Shown here in pieces: positions 44,524-52,940 of a stretch of DNA of 64,000 bases (the first letter of the stretch is position 1; every line of letters starts with the position of its first letter). The stretch spans positions 1 through 64,000 of the forward strand of contig NZ_BNBO01000014.1 in the NCBI RefSeq assembly GCF_014655955.1, in the 5' to 3' direction. The notes beneath the pieces are model-generated. The model was not told the DNA's origin, did not search any database, and was given only the letters and a program-made list of their open reading frames with translations. A program made the translations under genes and the position numbers. This stretch comes from Kitasatospora indigofera (GTDB lineage: Bacteria > Actinomycetota > Actinomycetes > Streptomycetales > Streptomycetaceae).

Positions 44524-45603
44524 TCAGCGCGCGTGGGCGCCGGGGGTGCGGCGGCCGCGGCGCAGCACGAAGACGGTGGCGCCGGCGAGCAGGAAGGCGG
44601 ATCCGATCGAGGCGAGGATGCCGAGCGAGCGGTCGGAGCCGGTCTGGGCGAGCTTCTCGGCGTCGGCGACGGTGGTGCCGTCCGCGGCGACGGGCGCGGT
44701 GCCGGGGGTGGTCGCGGCGCCGGCGGGCGGTGCGGCGGCGGGGGCCGTCGCGGGGGCCGTGCCGGTGCTGCCGGTCACGGCGGCCGGTACCGCGGTGGCG
44801 CCGCCCGGGGCGGCGGGTGCGGGTGCGGTCGGGGTGCCGGCGGTGGTGCCGCCGGTGCCCGGGGCGGTCGGGGCAGGGGTGGCCGGGGTGCTCGGGGTGG
44901 CCGGGTGGGAGTGGCCGGCCCCGGCGCCGGCCGGCGGGACGGGCGTGCTGCCGGGGCTGCTGCCGCTGCCGTCGAAGACCACGTCGGAGCAGGAGTAGAA
45001 GGCCTCGGGGCTGTCCGAGCGCTGCCAGATCGCGTAGACCAGCTGGCGGCCGGTCCGCCCGGCGGGGATCTTGGCGGGCAGTACGTAGGAGCCGTCGGCG
45101 AGCTGCGGGTCGGTGACCGTCGCGAAGGGCTGCGCGTCGAGGTTCGACCAGGCCAGTGGCTTGGCGGGGTCGTAGCTGCTGTTGGTGAGGAACAGCTGGA
45201 AGGTGCCCCTGTGCGGGGCGGTGGCCCGGAACCTGAAGGTGAAGTCGCTGCCCGGGGTGAGGTTGGTGGCGGGCCAGTCGGCGCGTGCCAGGTCCATGCC
45301 CTTGTACATCTCGTTGCCGGCGCTGCAGAGCTTGCCGTCGGGGATCAGGCCCCGGTGCTGCCCCGCCGCGTCGCCGATCCGCAGGCTCATCCAGTCGTAG
45401 AGCGCCGCCGTGCCGCCGGCCGCGACGGCGGCCTTGCAGGCGGCCGACTTCGGGTTCTCGGCGCCCTCCAGGTAGCAGCCCTCGACCCGGCTGAGCGGGT
45501 TCTGCATGGAGCCGTGGGCGACGGCCTCCGGGGCTGCGGCGGTGCCGGCCAGCGCGCAGCAGGCGAGGGTGAGGAGAACGGTGGTCAGGCGGCGCTTGAG
45601 CAT
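44524..45603 (-). CDS. AA10 lytic polysaccharide monooxygenase with LAQTG sortase anchor
   Basis: A 359-residue secreted copper enzyme. The signal peptide ends at Ala29, so mature His30 (AVAHGSMQNP) and His131 (ATAPHRGTF) form the histidine brace that oxidises chitin or cellulose. The catalytic domain ends near residue 212 at YSCSDVVFDG. A 100-residue Pro/Ala/Thr linker follows, then LAQTG (318-322), a hydrophobic helix and the basic tail RRGRR. That is a complete class E sortase (LAXTG) signal, so the enzyme should be covalently bound to the cell wall. No carbohydrate-binding module is present. The substrate could be chitin or a self-made glucan. Confidence 0.92.
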   Translation of the reverse strand: MLKRRLTTVLLTLACCALAGTAAAPEAVAHGSMQNPLSRVEGCYLEGAENPKSAACKAAVAAGGTAALYDWMSLRIGDAAGQHRGLIPDGKLCSAGNEMYKGMDLARADWPATNLTPGSDFTFRFRATAPHRGTFQLFLTNSSYDPAKPLAWSNLDAQPFATVTDPQLADGSYVLPAKIPAGRTGRQLVYAIWQRSDSPEAFYSCSDVVFDGSGSSPGSTPVPPAGAGAGHSHPATPSTPATPAPTAPGTGGTTAGTPTAPAPAAPGGATAVPAAVTGSTGTAPATAPAAAPPAGAATTPGTAPVAADGTTVADAEKLAQTGSDRSLGILASIGSAFLLAGATVFVLRRGRRTPGAHAR

Positions 45604-45932
45604 GGGCGGGGGACTCCTTCCGAGGAGCTGGGTCCGAGGGTTCGGTGCCCCACGCTAGCCCCGCCGGACGGCCGCGCTGAGGGGTGATCAGTGCGGTTAG
45701 GGGCGGCTTAAGGAGCCGTTGAGGGGGCCGCGCGGGCGGGGGCCCACGTCCGGTGGGCGGGCAGTGCTGCCGTCGGGCAGGTGTGCGGATTAGGCTGTGC
45801 CCCGTTGGGGCAGCCAGCAGTACCCCCGGTCGCCCGGTGTTCCCTGCGGGAGTCCGGGTGGGCGGGGCGCGCACCGGAGACGTTGCGCAGCTCGTTTCGT
45901 ACGACCATCGCAAGACTTCGGGAGACACGCAC
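45604..45932. other. Divergent intergenic region LPMO-HAD phosphatase
   Basis: Of 329 bases, the left part should hold the LPMO promoter (CCGAGGAG-type ribosome site on the minus strand). The right part ends in GGAGA, seven bases before the HAD gene. No dre-like site is visible, unlike at the chitinase gene. A short TGCCCC-GTT-GGGGCA hairpin occurs near 45797-45811. Confidence 0.45.
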
Positions 45933-46712
45933 GTGGCAGACCGCAAGCCCATCGAGTCCTGGCTGACCGACATGGACGGTGTCCTCATCCACGAGGGCAC
46001 GCCGATCCCCGGCGCGGAGGAGTTCCTCCGCCGGCTGCAGGAGTCCGGCAAGCCGTTCCTGGTCCTCACCAACAACTCCATCTACACGCCGCGTGACCTC
46101 AGCGCCCGTCTGGCCGGCATGGGCCTGAACGTGCCGGAGGAGCGGATCTGGACGTCCGCGCTCGCCACCGCGAAGTTCCTCAAGGGTCAGCGCCCGGGCG
46201 GCACCGCGTACGTCATCGGCGAGGCCGGCCTCACCACCGCGCTCTACCAGGCCGGTTACGTGCTGACCGACAACAACCCGGACTACGTGGTGCTGGGCGA
46301 GACCCGCACCTACAGCTTCGAGGCCCTCACCAAGGCGATCCGCCTGATCAACGCCGGTGCCCGGTTCATCTGCACCAACCCGGACGAGACCGGCCCCTCC
46401 ACCGAGGGCGTGCTGCCGGCCACCGGCTCGGTCGCGGCGCTGATCACCAAGGCGACCGGCGTCGACCCGTACTTCGTCGGCAAGCCCAACCCGCTGATGA
46501 TGCGCGAGGCGCTGAACAGCGCCGGCGCCCACTCGGAGACCGCCGTGATGATCGGCGACCGGATGGACACCGACATCGTCGCCGGCATGGAGGCCGGCAT
46601 GGAGACCATCCTGGTGCTGACCGGCCTCACCGCCGCGGCCGACGTGGAGCGCTTCCCGTACCGGCCGACCCGGGTGGTCAAGTCCATCGCCGACCTGATC
46701 GAGATGATCTAG
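45933..46712 (+). CDS. HAD-IIA family phosphatase, NagD-like
   Basis: A 259-residue haloacid-dehalogenase hydrolase with nucleophile motif [12 protein letters not shown], motif II VLTNNS, the IIA cap (about residues 75-175) and GKPNPLMM plus [13 protein letters not shown] for motifs III and IV. The NagD group hydrolyses nucleoside monophosphates and sugar phosphates. The name reflects linkage to nag genes in E. coli, not a proven role. It starts at GTG 45933 with GGAGA seven bases upstream. It appears monocistronic. Confidence 0.9.
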   Translation: MADRKPIESWLTDMDGVLIHEGTPIPGAEEFLRRLQESGKPFLVLTNNSIYTPRDLSARLAGMGLNVPEERIWTSALATAKFLKGQRPGGTAYVIGEAGLTTALYQAGYVLTDNNPDYVVLGETRTYSFEALTKAIRLINAGARFICTNPDETGPSTEGVLPATGSVAALITKATGVDPYFVGKPNPLMMREALNSAGAHSETAVMIGDRMDTDIVAGMEAGMETILVLTGLTAAADVERFPYRPTRVVKSIADLIEMI

Positions 46713-46744
46713 GGCCGGACGGGCCCTGGCGGCCGACGCCCGAA

Positions 46745-46785
46745 CGGGCCCCGCTCCACGGCTGCCGGCCGCGGGGCGGGGCCCG
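46745..46785 (+). terminator. Possible terminator after the HAD phosphatase
   Basis: CGGGCCCCGC and GCGGGGCCCG pair (10 bp) across a 21-base loop, 33 bases after the stop and just before the LtrA ribosome site. Confidence 0.5.
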
Positions 46786-46810
46786 CCGTTCCTTGAGGGG
46801 GGAAGGGATC

Positions 46811-48049
46811 ATGAGTCTTCCGGAGGCAGGACCGCGACCGGCCCAGGCGGCCGAAACGCCGGAGCCGGCCGGGCCGGCCGGCGAGGAGCAGCAGGCCGGC
46901 GGGGAGCCCGCCGGCGGTGCGGAGAAGCGGGTCACCTGGGCGGAGCTCTACTTCGACCTGGTGTTCGTCTTCGCGATCACCCAGGTCTCCGCGCTGCTGC
47001 ACCACCACCACGACTGGGCGGGCGTCGCCCGGGCGCTGGTGGTCTTCGTCCCGGTGTACTGGTGCTGGGTCGGCACCACCGTGCAGGCCAACATCCGGGA
47101 CGTGGACAACGTCCGCGACCGGATCGGCATCTTCGCCGTCGGCCTGGCCGGGCTGTTCATGGCGCTGGCGCTGCCGGGCGCGTACGGCCGCCGGGGGCTG
47201 CTCCTCGGCGGGGCGTACTGGGCGGCGCGGCTGGTGCTGCTCGGGATGCTGGCCCGGATGCCCGGCGTGCTGCGCGGCCCGTACGGGATCGGCGCGCTGG
47301 TGAGCGGCCCGCTGCTGCTCGCGGGCGGGCTGCTGGACGGCGGACCGCGACTGCTGCTCTGGTCGCTGGCGGCGCTCTGCGACCTGTCCGCGCCGGTGCT
47401 GCTGCGCCGCCGGCCGGCCCGGGTGGCGTACCACCCGGCCCACATGCCGGAGCGGTTCGGCCTGTTCCTGCTGGTCGCGCTCGGCGAGTCGATCGTCGGC
47501 ACCGGTGCGGCGGCCGCCGGGGCGGCCCTGGACGCGGCCGAACTGCTCGCGGTGGCCGCGGCGTTCACCATCTCCTGCGGCCTGTGGTGGCAGTACTTCG
47601 TCTACGCGGCGGACGCGATGCGGCACGCCGTCACGGTCGCCGAGTCCCGCCGGGACGTCATCCGGCGGGTCTTCCAGTACGGGCACCTGAGCCTGCTCGC
47701 CGGGGTGATCGCGGTCGCGGTCGGGTTCGGCGAGACGGTCGCCCACCCGGGGCAGGCGCTCGGCGGCGGCGCCGCCGGACTGCTCTACGGGGGCTGCGGC
47801 CTGTACCTGCTGAGCTTCGGCTACACCCGCTGGATGATGTTCCGGAAGGTGTCCGGCACCCGGATCGCCGCCGCCGGCCTGGTGTTCGTCCTGGTGCCGC
47901 TGGTGATGCGGCTGCCCGCGCTCGCCGCGCTGCTGGCGCTGGCCGCCCTGCTGGTCGCGCTGAACGTGGTCGAGCACCTGCGGGTGCGGCGGGCGGCCGC
48001 GGCGGCTGAGCGCGCGGAGCCGGCCCGCGCGGTGCCCGGGCCGCGCTGA
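46811..48049 (+). CDS. LtrA (low temperature requirement A) family membrane protein
   Basis: A 412-residue protein. An acidic/Pro-rich N-terminus (about 40 residues) precedes the family start RVTWAELYFDLVFVFAITQVS. About ten membrane helices follow, with conserved stretches ARVAYHPAHMPERFGLFLLVALGESIVGTG and ISCGLWWQYFVYAAD. Named after a Listeria cold-sensitive mutant, the family has no settled function. The start ATG 46811 has GGAAGGGA seven bases upstream. Confidence 0.9.
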   Translation: MSLPEAGPRPAQAAETPEPAGPAGEEQQAGGEPAGGAEKRVTWAELYFDLVFVFAITQVSALLHHHHDWAGVARALVVFVPVYWCWVGTTVQANIRDVDNVRDRIGIFAVGLAGLFMALALPGAYGRRGLLLGGAYWAARLVLLGMLARMPGVLRGPYGIGALVSGPLLLAGGLLDGGPRLLLWSLAALCDLSAPVLLRRRPARVAYHPAHMPERFGLFLLVALGESIVGTGAAAAGAALDAAELLAVAAAFTISCGLWWQYFVYAADAMRHAVTVAESRRDVIRRVFQYGHLSLLAGVIAVAVGFGETVAHPGQALGGGAAGLLYGGCGLYLLSFGYTRWMMFRKVSGTRIAAAGLVFVLVPLVMRLPALAALLALAALLVALNVVEHLRVRRAAAAAERAEPARAVPGPR

Positions 48050-48193
48050 GGGGGGCCCGGGCCCGCCGAGGCGGGAGTTGTCGGTGCGGCTGTGTAGCGT
48101 TCGGGGTGGAAGAAGGACGTACCGGGCAGCGCGCGGTACGCCTAGGTCGGGGTGGCGCGGCCGTGTGCCGCCGCCTGGTGGGAGGTTGAAGTC

Positions 48194-48907
48194 GTGACGG
48201 ACACTGTCGAGGCCGGCGTGGGTGCGGGGTTGGAACTGCCGGAGTCCTGGCGCGGGGTGCTGGCCGACGAGGCCGGCAAGCCGTACTTCGCCGAACTGGC
48301 GGCCTTCGTGGCGGCCCAGCGGGCCGAGCACCAGGTCTTCCCGCCGGCCGGCCAGGAGTTCTCGGCGCTGGACGCGACGCCGTACGACAAGGTCCGGGTG
48401 CTCGTCCTCGGGCAGGACCCGTACCACGACGACAACCAGGCGCACGGCATGAGCTTCTCCGTCCTGCCGGGTGTGAAGACCCCGCCGTCGCTACGCAACA
48501 TCTTCAAGGAGCTGGACGCCGACCTCGGCGTCCCGGCCCCCGACAACGGGTACCTGATGAGCTGGGCGGAGCAGGGCGTGCTGCTGCTCAACGCGGTGCT
48601 CACGGTCCGCGCGCACGAGCCCAACTCGCACAAGGCCAAGGGCTGGGAGAAGTTCACCGACGCCGTGATCAAGGCGGTCAGCGACCGCGAGGAGCCGGTC
48701 GTCTTCGTGCTCTGGGGCAACTACGCGAAGAAGAAGCTGCCGCTGATCGACACCTCGCGGCACGTGGTGGTGCAGGGGGCGCACCCCTCGCCGCTGTCCG
48801 CGAAGCTGTTCTTCGGCAGCCGTCCGTTCTCGCAGATCAACGAGGCGCTGGAGGGCTTCGGCGTCGACCCGATCGACTGGCGGGTGCCGGACGTCAAGGC
48901 CGGCTGA
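48194..48907 (+). CDS. ung: Uracil-DNA glycosylase, family 1
   Basis: A 237-residue base-excision repair enzyme that removes uracil from DNA. The water-activating loop GQDPYH has Asp75. GVLLLNAVLTVRAHEPNSHKAKGW and WGNYAKKK follow, then HPSPLSA with the catalytic-loop histidine. Size and motifs are standard. It starts at GTG 48194 with GGGAGG eight bases upstream. In a genome this GC-rich, repair of cytosine deamination is a heavy duty. The gene stands alone. Confidence 0.96.
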   Translation: MTDTVEAGVGAGLELPESWRGVLADEAGKPYFAELAAFVAAQRAEHQVFPPAGQEFSALDATPYDKVRVLVLGQDPYHDDNQAHGMSFSVLPGVKTPPSLRNIFKELDADLGVPAPDNGYLMSWAEQGVLLLNAVLTVRAHEPNSHKAKGWEKFTDAVIKAVSDREEPVVFVLWGNYAKKKLPLIDTSRHVVVQGAHPSPLSAKLFFGSRPFSQINEALEGFGVDPIDWRVPDVKAG

Positions 48908-49009
48908 GCGCCGCCGCCGGGGGTGGCGGCCGGCGTGCCCGTCACCCCCGCGGCCCCGTCCCGTCCCCGTGGCAGACTTGATCCGACACGGGGACGGGGA
49001 GGGGCTCTT

Positions 49010-50044
49010 TTGCTGCACGCCGGATGGCGCGGCCCGCCGCGCGCGCCCGTCGTGGCCGCGCTCGCGCTGGCCGCCGCCCTGGCGGCCTGCGAGGCGGCGC
49101 CGCCGTCCGGAGCGCCCGCCGCGCCGCCCCCGGCGGCCACCGGCACGCCCGGCGCCGGAAGCCCGAACGGGCCGGACGGCCAGGGCTTCTACGTCTCCGA
49201 CCGGACGGCCGCGGCCCGCCGGCTCCCCGAGCTCCGGGCGCAGGGCCGCACGGCGGAGGCCGAGGCGGTCGCCCGGCTGGCCGACGCGCCGTCCGCGCAC
49301 TGGCTGGTCGGCGGGGACGACCGGACGGCCGTGGAGGAGCTGAGCCGCGCGGCCACCGCCGCGGGCCGCACCGCCCTGTTCGTCGCCTACGACATCCCGC
49401 AGCGCGACTGCGGCAGCTTCGCGGCCGGCGGCGCCCCCGACGCGGCCTCCTACCGTGCCTGGGTGGACGCGCTCTCGGCCGGCCTGGCCGACCGCCGGGC
49501 CTGGGTGGTGCTGGAGCCGGACGCCGTCCCGCACGCCCTGGACGGGTGCGGCCCGAAGGGCGTCGACGCCGCGGAGCGGTACGCGCTGCTGGCCTACGCG
49601 GTGGCGGAGCTGAAGCGGCACCCGCGGGTGCGGGTGTACCTGGACGCGGGCAACGCGGGCTGGGCGCAGGACCGCACCGCGCTGGTGGACGCGCTGAACC
49701 GGTCCGGGATCGGGCAGGCGGACGGCTTCGCCGTCAACGTCGCCAATTTCTACAGCACCGAGCAGAGCGCCGCGTACGGCGCCGGGCTGTCCGCCGCGCT
49801 CGGCGGGAAGCACTTCGTCATCGACACCAGCCGCAACGGCAACGGCCCGCTGGGCAGCGGCGCCTGGTGCAACCCGCCGGGGCGGGCGGTCGGCGAGACA
49901 CCCACCGAGCGGACCGGCCGGCCGGGCGTGGACGCCTACCTCTGGGTGAAGATCCCGGGGGAGTCGGACGGTGACTGCGGGCGCGGCGAGCCCGGGGCGG
50001 GCCAGTTCTGGCTCGACTACGCCGTGGGCCTGGCCACCCGGTAG
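49010..50044 (+). CDS. GH6 endoglucanase/cellobiohydrolase-type lipoprotein
   Basis: A 344-residue glycoside hydrolase of family 6. Both family signatures are present: VAYDIPQRDCGSFAAGG with the catalytic acid Asp, and WVVLEPDAVPH. VNVANFYST and NPPGRAVGETPT also fit. The N-terminus has a short signal and lipobox LAAC (Cys26), so it should be held on the membrane outer face and not released. No carbohydrate-binding domain is attached. TTG 49010 was chosen since GGGGAGGGG lies 8-10 bases upstream and the signal peptide then has normal length. Confidence 0.88.
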   Translation: MLHAGWRGPPRAPVVAALALAAALAACEAAPPSGAPAAPPPAATGTPGAGSPNGPDGQGFYVSDRTAAARRLPELRAQGRTAEAEAVARLADAPSAHWLVGGDDRTAVEELSRAATAAGRTALFVAYDIPQRDCGSFAAGGAPDAASYRAWVDALSAGLADRRAWVVLEPDAVPHALDGCGPKGVDAAERYALLAYAVAELKRHPRVRVYLDAGNAGWAQDRTALVDALNRSGIGQADGFAVNVANFYSTEQSAAYGAGLSAALGGKHFVIDTSRNGNGPLGSGAWCNPPGRAVGETPTERTGRPGVDAYLWVKIPGESDGDCGRGEPGAGQFWLDYAVGLATR

Positions 50045-50105
50045 CGGACCGGCGGCGGTCCGGCGCCCCGGCGCCCGGGCCGGCGCAGCCTGCCGCAGCC
50101 CTGCC

Positions 50106-51383
50106 TCAGCCGGCCGCGCCGAGGAAGCTCTCCCAGCCGCCGGCCGGTGCCTGGCCCACGTTCAGCGACCGCAGCTTGCGCAGGGTGGACTGGTCCTGCG
50201 CCTCCAGCCAGTCGACCAGCTGCCGGAAGGACACCAGCCGCACCTCGGGCTTGCCCGCGACGGCCTTCAGGGTCTCCTCCACGGCGTCCATGTAGATGCC
50301 GCCGTTCCACTGCTCGAAGTGGTTCCCGATGAACAGCGGCGCCCGGTTGCCGTTGTACGCCCGGTCGAACCCGGCGAGGTAGCAGTCCCGGGCCTGGGCC
50401 CGCCACTCCGGGTACTTGGCCGGGTCGCCCTTGGTGCTCCCGGCGGACTGGTTGGCGAGGATGTTGTAGTCCATCGACAGCACCTGGAAGCTGTGCCCTG
50501 GGAACGGCAGGCCCTGCAGCGGGAAGTCCCAGATCTTGCCGTCCTGCACCTTCTGCGGCCAGACCTGGAGGCCGCCGGACGAGCTGGCGTCGTACTTCCA
50601 GCCCAGCGCGGCGGCGGTCGGCAGCAGGCCCTTCTGCCCCTCCAGGCAGGGGGTGCGGCCGCCGACCAGCTCCTTGCGGTAGTCGAAGGGCAGCGGGTCG
50701 ACATCGGTGAAGCCGGTGTTGGTCCGCCACTGGGTGACGAAGGAGACGGCCTGGTCGATCTCGCTCTTCCAGTCCTCCGGGGTCCACTTGTTGACGCCGT
50801 TGCCGTCCGGCCGGGTCGAGCAGAAGTGCCCGTTGAAGTGGGTGCCGATCTCGTGCCCGGCCAGCCAGGCCTGGCTGATCAGCTTGATGGTGCTCTTCAC
50901 CGCGCCCTCGGACAGGTACGGGATGTCCGAGGCGCCGACCGAGTGCTTCGGCGGGTGGTAGAGGTCCGACTTGCCCTTGGGCAGGGTGTAGATGCCGGAC
51001 AGGAAGAAGGTCATCGCCGCCTTGTGCTCCTCGGCGAGCTTGAGGAAGCGGGGGAACTGGCCGTCGTCGGTGCCGCCCGCGCCGTCCCAGGAGAACACCA
51101 CGAACTGCGGCGGGCGCTCGCCCGGCTTGAGCTTCTCGGCCTTCGGCTGGTTCGGCTGGGCGCCGGTGTCGGCGGTGGAGCCGTCCCCGATCGGCGTGCC
51201 CTTCACCGGGCCGCCGCCCGGGGTGCCCGGCTTGCCGCCGCCGGCCGTCGTGGCGCCCCCGGAACCCGTGCCCGGCCCGGCGTCCGACCCCGGCCCGGAT
51301 CCGCCGGAGCAGGCCGTGACCGCCCCGAGCGCCGCCGTGGCGACGGTCGCGCTCAGCATGGTCCTGCGCGAGATGCCGGTCAT
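50106..51383 (-). CDS. Exported polysaccharide deacetylase-like lipoprotein
   Basis: A 425-residue protein. The N-terminus SRRTMLSATVATAALGAVTAC combines a Tat-like twin arginine with a lipobox (Cys25). A Gly/Pro/Thr spacer runs to about residue 85. The catalytic region has VVFSWDGAGG (first Asp) and AGHEIGTHFNGHF (metal histidines), as in NodB-type deacetylases. DYNILANQ and FIGNHFEQWNGG occur near the end. It may remove acetyl groups from chitin, peptidoglycan or a surface glycan. The first motif is not the classical TFDDG, so activity is uncertain. It is convergent with the GH6 gene. GGGGAGA precedes the start. Confidence 0.8.
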   Translation of the reverse strand: MTGISRRTMLSATVATAALGAVTACSGGSGPGSDAGPGTGSGGATTAGGGKPGTPGGGPVKGTPIGDGSTADTGAQPNQPKAEKLKPGERPPQFVVFSWDGAGGTDDGQFPRFLKLAEEHKAAMTFFLSGIYTLPKGKSDLYHPPKHSVGASDIPYLSEGAVKSTIKLISQAWLAGHEIGTHFNGHFCSTRPDGNGVNKWTPEDWKSEIDQAVSFVTQWRTNTGFTDVDPLPFDYRKELVGGRTPCLEGQKGLLPTAAALGWKYDASSSGGLQVWPQKVQDGKIWDFPLQGLPFPGHSFQVLSMDYNILANQSAGSTKGDPAKYPEWRAQARDCYLAGFDRAYNGNRAPLFIGNHFEQWNGGIYMDAVEETLKAVAGKPEVRLVSFRQLVDWLEAQDQSTLRKLRSLNVGQAPAGGWESFLGAAG

Positions 51384-51817
51384 GGTCTCCCCTGCTGCCA
51401 GATGCCCGGCATGGCACGGCGAAGCCCAGGAAAACGTCCTGCGGGCGGCCCCCTCGGACGGGTCTGCGGGGGCGTCGGCAGGACAGCTGGCTGCACCGGT
51501 CATATAGGACATTAATGAGTATTCCGCCATCAGCATGTCATGCGGAGATGGGGCCGACCAAGGCTTCGGTCCGCCGTTACCCATCACGCGGGCGGCGGTC
51601 GGGAGGCTGCGGGGGGAGACGTTCTGTTGCCGTCCTGTGACGGAGCCGCCGGACCGTCAGGCGGGCGCGGTGGCGGCGCGGACGGCGGGGCCGCGGCCCC
51701 CGGGCGGGGGCGGCGCGGGCAGGCCGGTCGCGGGCGGGGCGGGCAGGCCGGACGCGGGCGGGGCGGGGCGGGTCGGCCGGTCGCGGGCGGGGCCGGTCGC
51801 GGGCCGGGCGGCGCCGG
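51384..51817. other. Intergenic region upstream of the deacetylase gene
   Basis: This gap is 434 bases. The left 170 bases are the least GC-biased and include TATATG and TTAATG on the minus strand near 51490-51520, the likely deacetylase promoter. The right 100 bases are the G-rich repeat described separately. No gene is seen. Confidence 0.45.
51711..51810. repeat. G-rich imperfect repeat (GGTCGCGGGCGGGGC units)
   Basis: Four copies of GG(T/A)CGCGGGC(G/C)GGGC, with intervening GGGCAGGCC or GGGTCGGCC, lie just beyond the stop of the DedA-like gene. The runs of G could form quadruplexes on the plus strand. Confidence 0.6.
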
Positions 51818-52417
51818 TCAGACGGTCGCGAGCCGGCGGTTGCGGCGCACCACGCGGGCGACGGCCGCGCTGATGGTGGTCGCGGCGGCGCAGGAGACGG
51901 CCAGGCTCAGCCAGGCGGTGTCGAACCAGTGGCTGTTCAGCCAGCCCAGGGTCACGATGTAGGCGGCCCAGATCAGCGCGGCCAGCGCCGACCAGCGGAG
52001 GAACTTGCGCGGGTGCGAGGGCGAGTGGCCCATCGCGAGGTCCAGCACCGTCCGCCCGGCGGGCACGAAGCGGGCGACCACCACGATGGCGGCGGCCGCG
52101 CCGGTGGTCCGTCCGTCCAGCGCCTCCTGCACCCGGGCGACGCTGGCGGCCAGCTGCGGCCGGTGCTCCAGCCGCCGCCGTACCGACGGCGCGCCGCGCC
52201 GGGCCAGGCTGAGCAGCAGGATGTCGCCCAGGAAGGACGCCATCGCCACCCCGGCGGCCAGCATCAGGGGAGCCCCGTCGATCCGGGCGGTGTTCAGCAC
52301 GGCCAGGATGACCAGCGTCCCGCTGGGGATGAGGGGGAGGAAGGCGTCACCGAGTACCGCGAACAGTGCCACGGCGCAGATCCACGACGATCCGACCAGT
52401 GTGGTGATGATGTCCAA
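51818..52417 (-). CDS. DedA-family membrane protein
   Basis: A 199-residue DedA/VTT-domain protein, the family now linked to phospholipid scrambling and undecaprenyl-phosphate transport. Recognisable parts are LFAVLGDAFLPLIPSGTLVILA, ASFLGDILLLSLARRGA, the core VARFVPAGRTVLDLAMG with its conserved arginine, and SALAALIWAAYIVTLGWL. Four to five helices are predicted. It starts at TTG 52417, since GGAGGGAG lies upstream in the right register and no ATG or GTG is as well placed. Confidence 0.82.
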   Translation of the reverse strand: MDIITTLVGSSWICAVALFAVLGDAFLPLIPSGTLVILAVLNTARIDGAPLMLAAGVAMASFLGDILLLSLARRGAPSVRRRLEHRPQLAASVARVQEALDGRTTGAAAAIVVVARFVPAGRTVLDLAMGHSPSHPRKFLRWSALAALIWAAYIVTLGWLNSHWFDTAWLSLAVSCAAATTISAAVARVVRRNRRLATV

Positions 52418-52486
52418 GGCACTACTCCCTCCAGACCGGCCCGGGGGAGCAGGTGGTTGCAAGGGGCAACGCTAGCGCCTCGACCT

Positions 52487-52499
52487 TTCATGCCATGAA
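52487..52499. promoter_or_regulatory. Perfect palindrome, candidate operator
   Basis: TTCATG-C-CATGAA lies 70 bases upstream of the DedA-like gene in otherwise GC-rich DNA. A protein-binding site is the simplest reading. The cognate regulator is unknown. Confidence 0.35.
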
Positions 52500-52532
52500 G
52501 CACCCCCTCTGTGGCAGGGCTCACAGACAGGC

Positions 52533-52570
52533 GCGAGCCCCTGGGGCGGGGTGCCGCTCCAGGGGCTCGC
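52533..52570 (+). terminator. Isolated 12-bp hairpin in noncoding DNA
   Basis: GCGAGCCCCTGG pairs with CCAGGGGCTCGC across a 14-base loop. No coding sequence ends before it on the plus strand, so it may terminate a small RNA. Confidence 0.5.
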
Positions 52571-52940
52571 GGGGATCGAACGGAGCTGGTCCAGCCCGTT
52601 GACCTTGCTTTCGGGTGCGGATCCGATGCGCGATCCGCCCTCATCGGTAGCCTGCCGGACGTGACGGCCGAGGGCGAGCCCTGGGGCTGGCGACTTCCCG
52701 CGCTGGCGCGAACTCGCCACCCGTGATCGCGTGCTGTCTGTCAGTCAGCGCCCGACCTGCCGAACGACCGGTCGACGGGGGTGCCGGGCCGTCCGGCCGC
52801 CGGGCGCCCTGCCCGGTCCGGGCCGTCCGGACGCCGGCCCCGGCCGGCGCCCCCCGGCGGCGGGAACAGGGCGCCGCCCCGGGCGGTTGTCCCCCGACGG
52901 CGGGGAGGCCCGCTCGTACACGATCAGGAGGCCGGACGGC

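Larger units (their letters stand above)
52418..52940. other. 523-bp intergenic region with palindrome and hairpin
   Basis: It contains a GTTGC-N5-GCAAC hairpin (52456-52470), a TTCATG-C-CATGAA palindrome (52487-52499) and a strong hairpin (52533-52570). A stretch of mixed composition follows, up to the AGGAGG ribosome site (52926-52931) of the LLM gene. I find no protein gene. A small RNA ended by the hairpin is conceivable. Confidence 0.45.

Noticed and set aside
51711-51810. A coding extension of the DedA-like gene or a separate gene in the G-rich repeat
   Set aside because: The DedA-like frame ends at a normal family C-terminus, and the repeat encodes only Gly/Arg/Ala strings.
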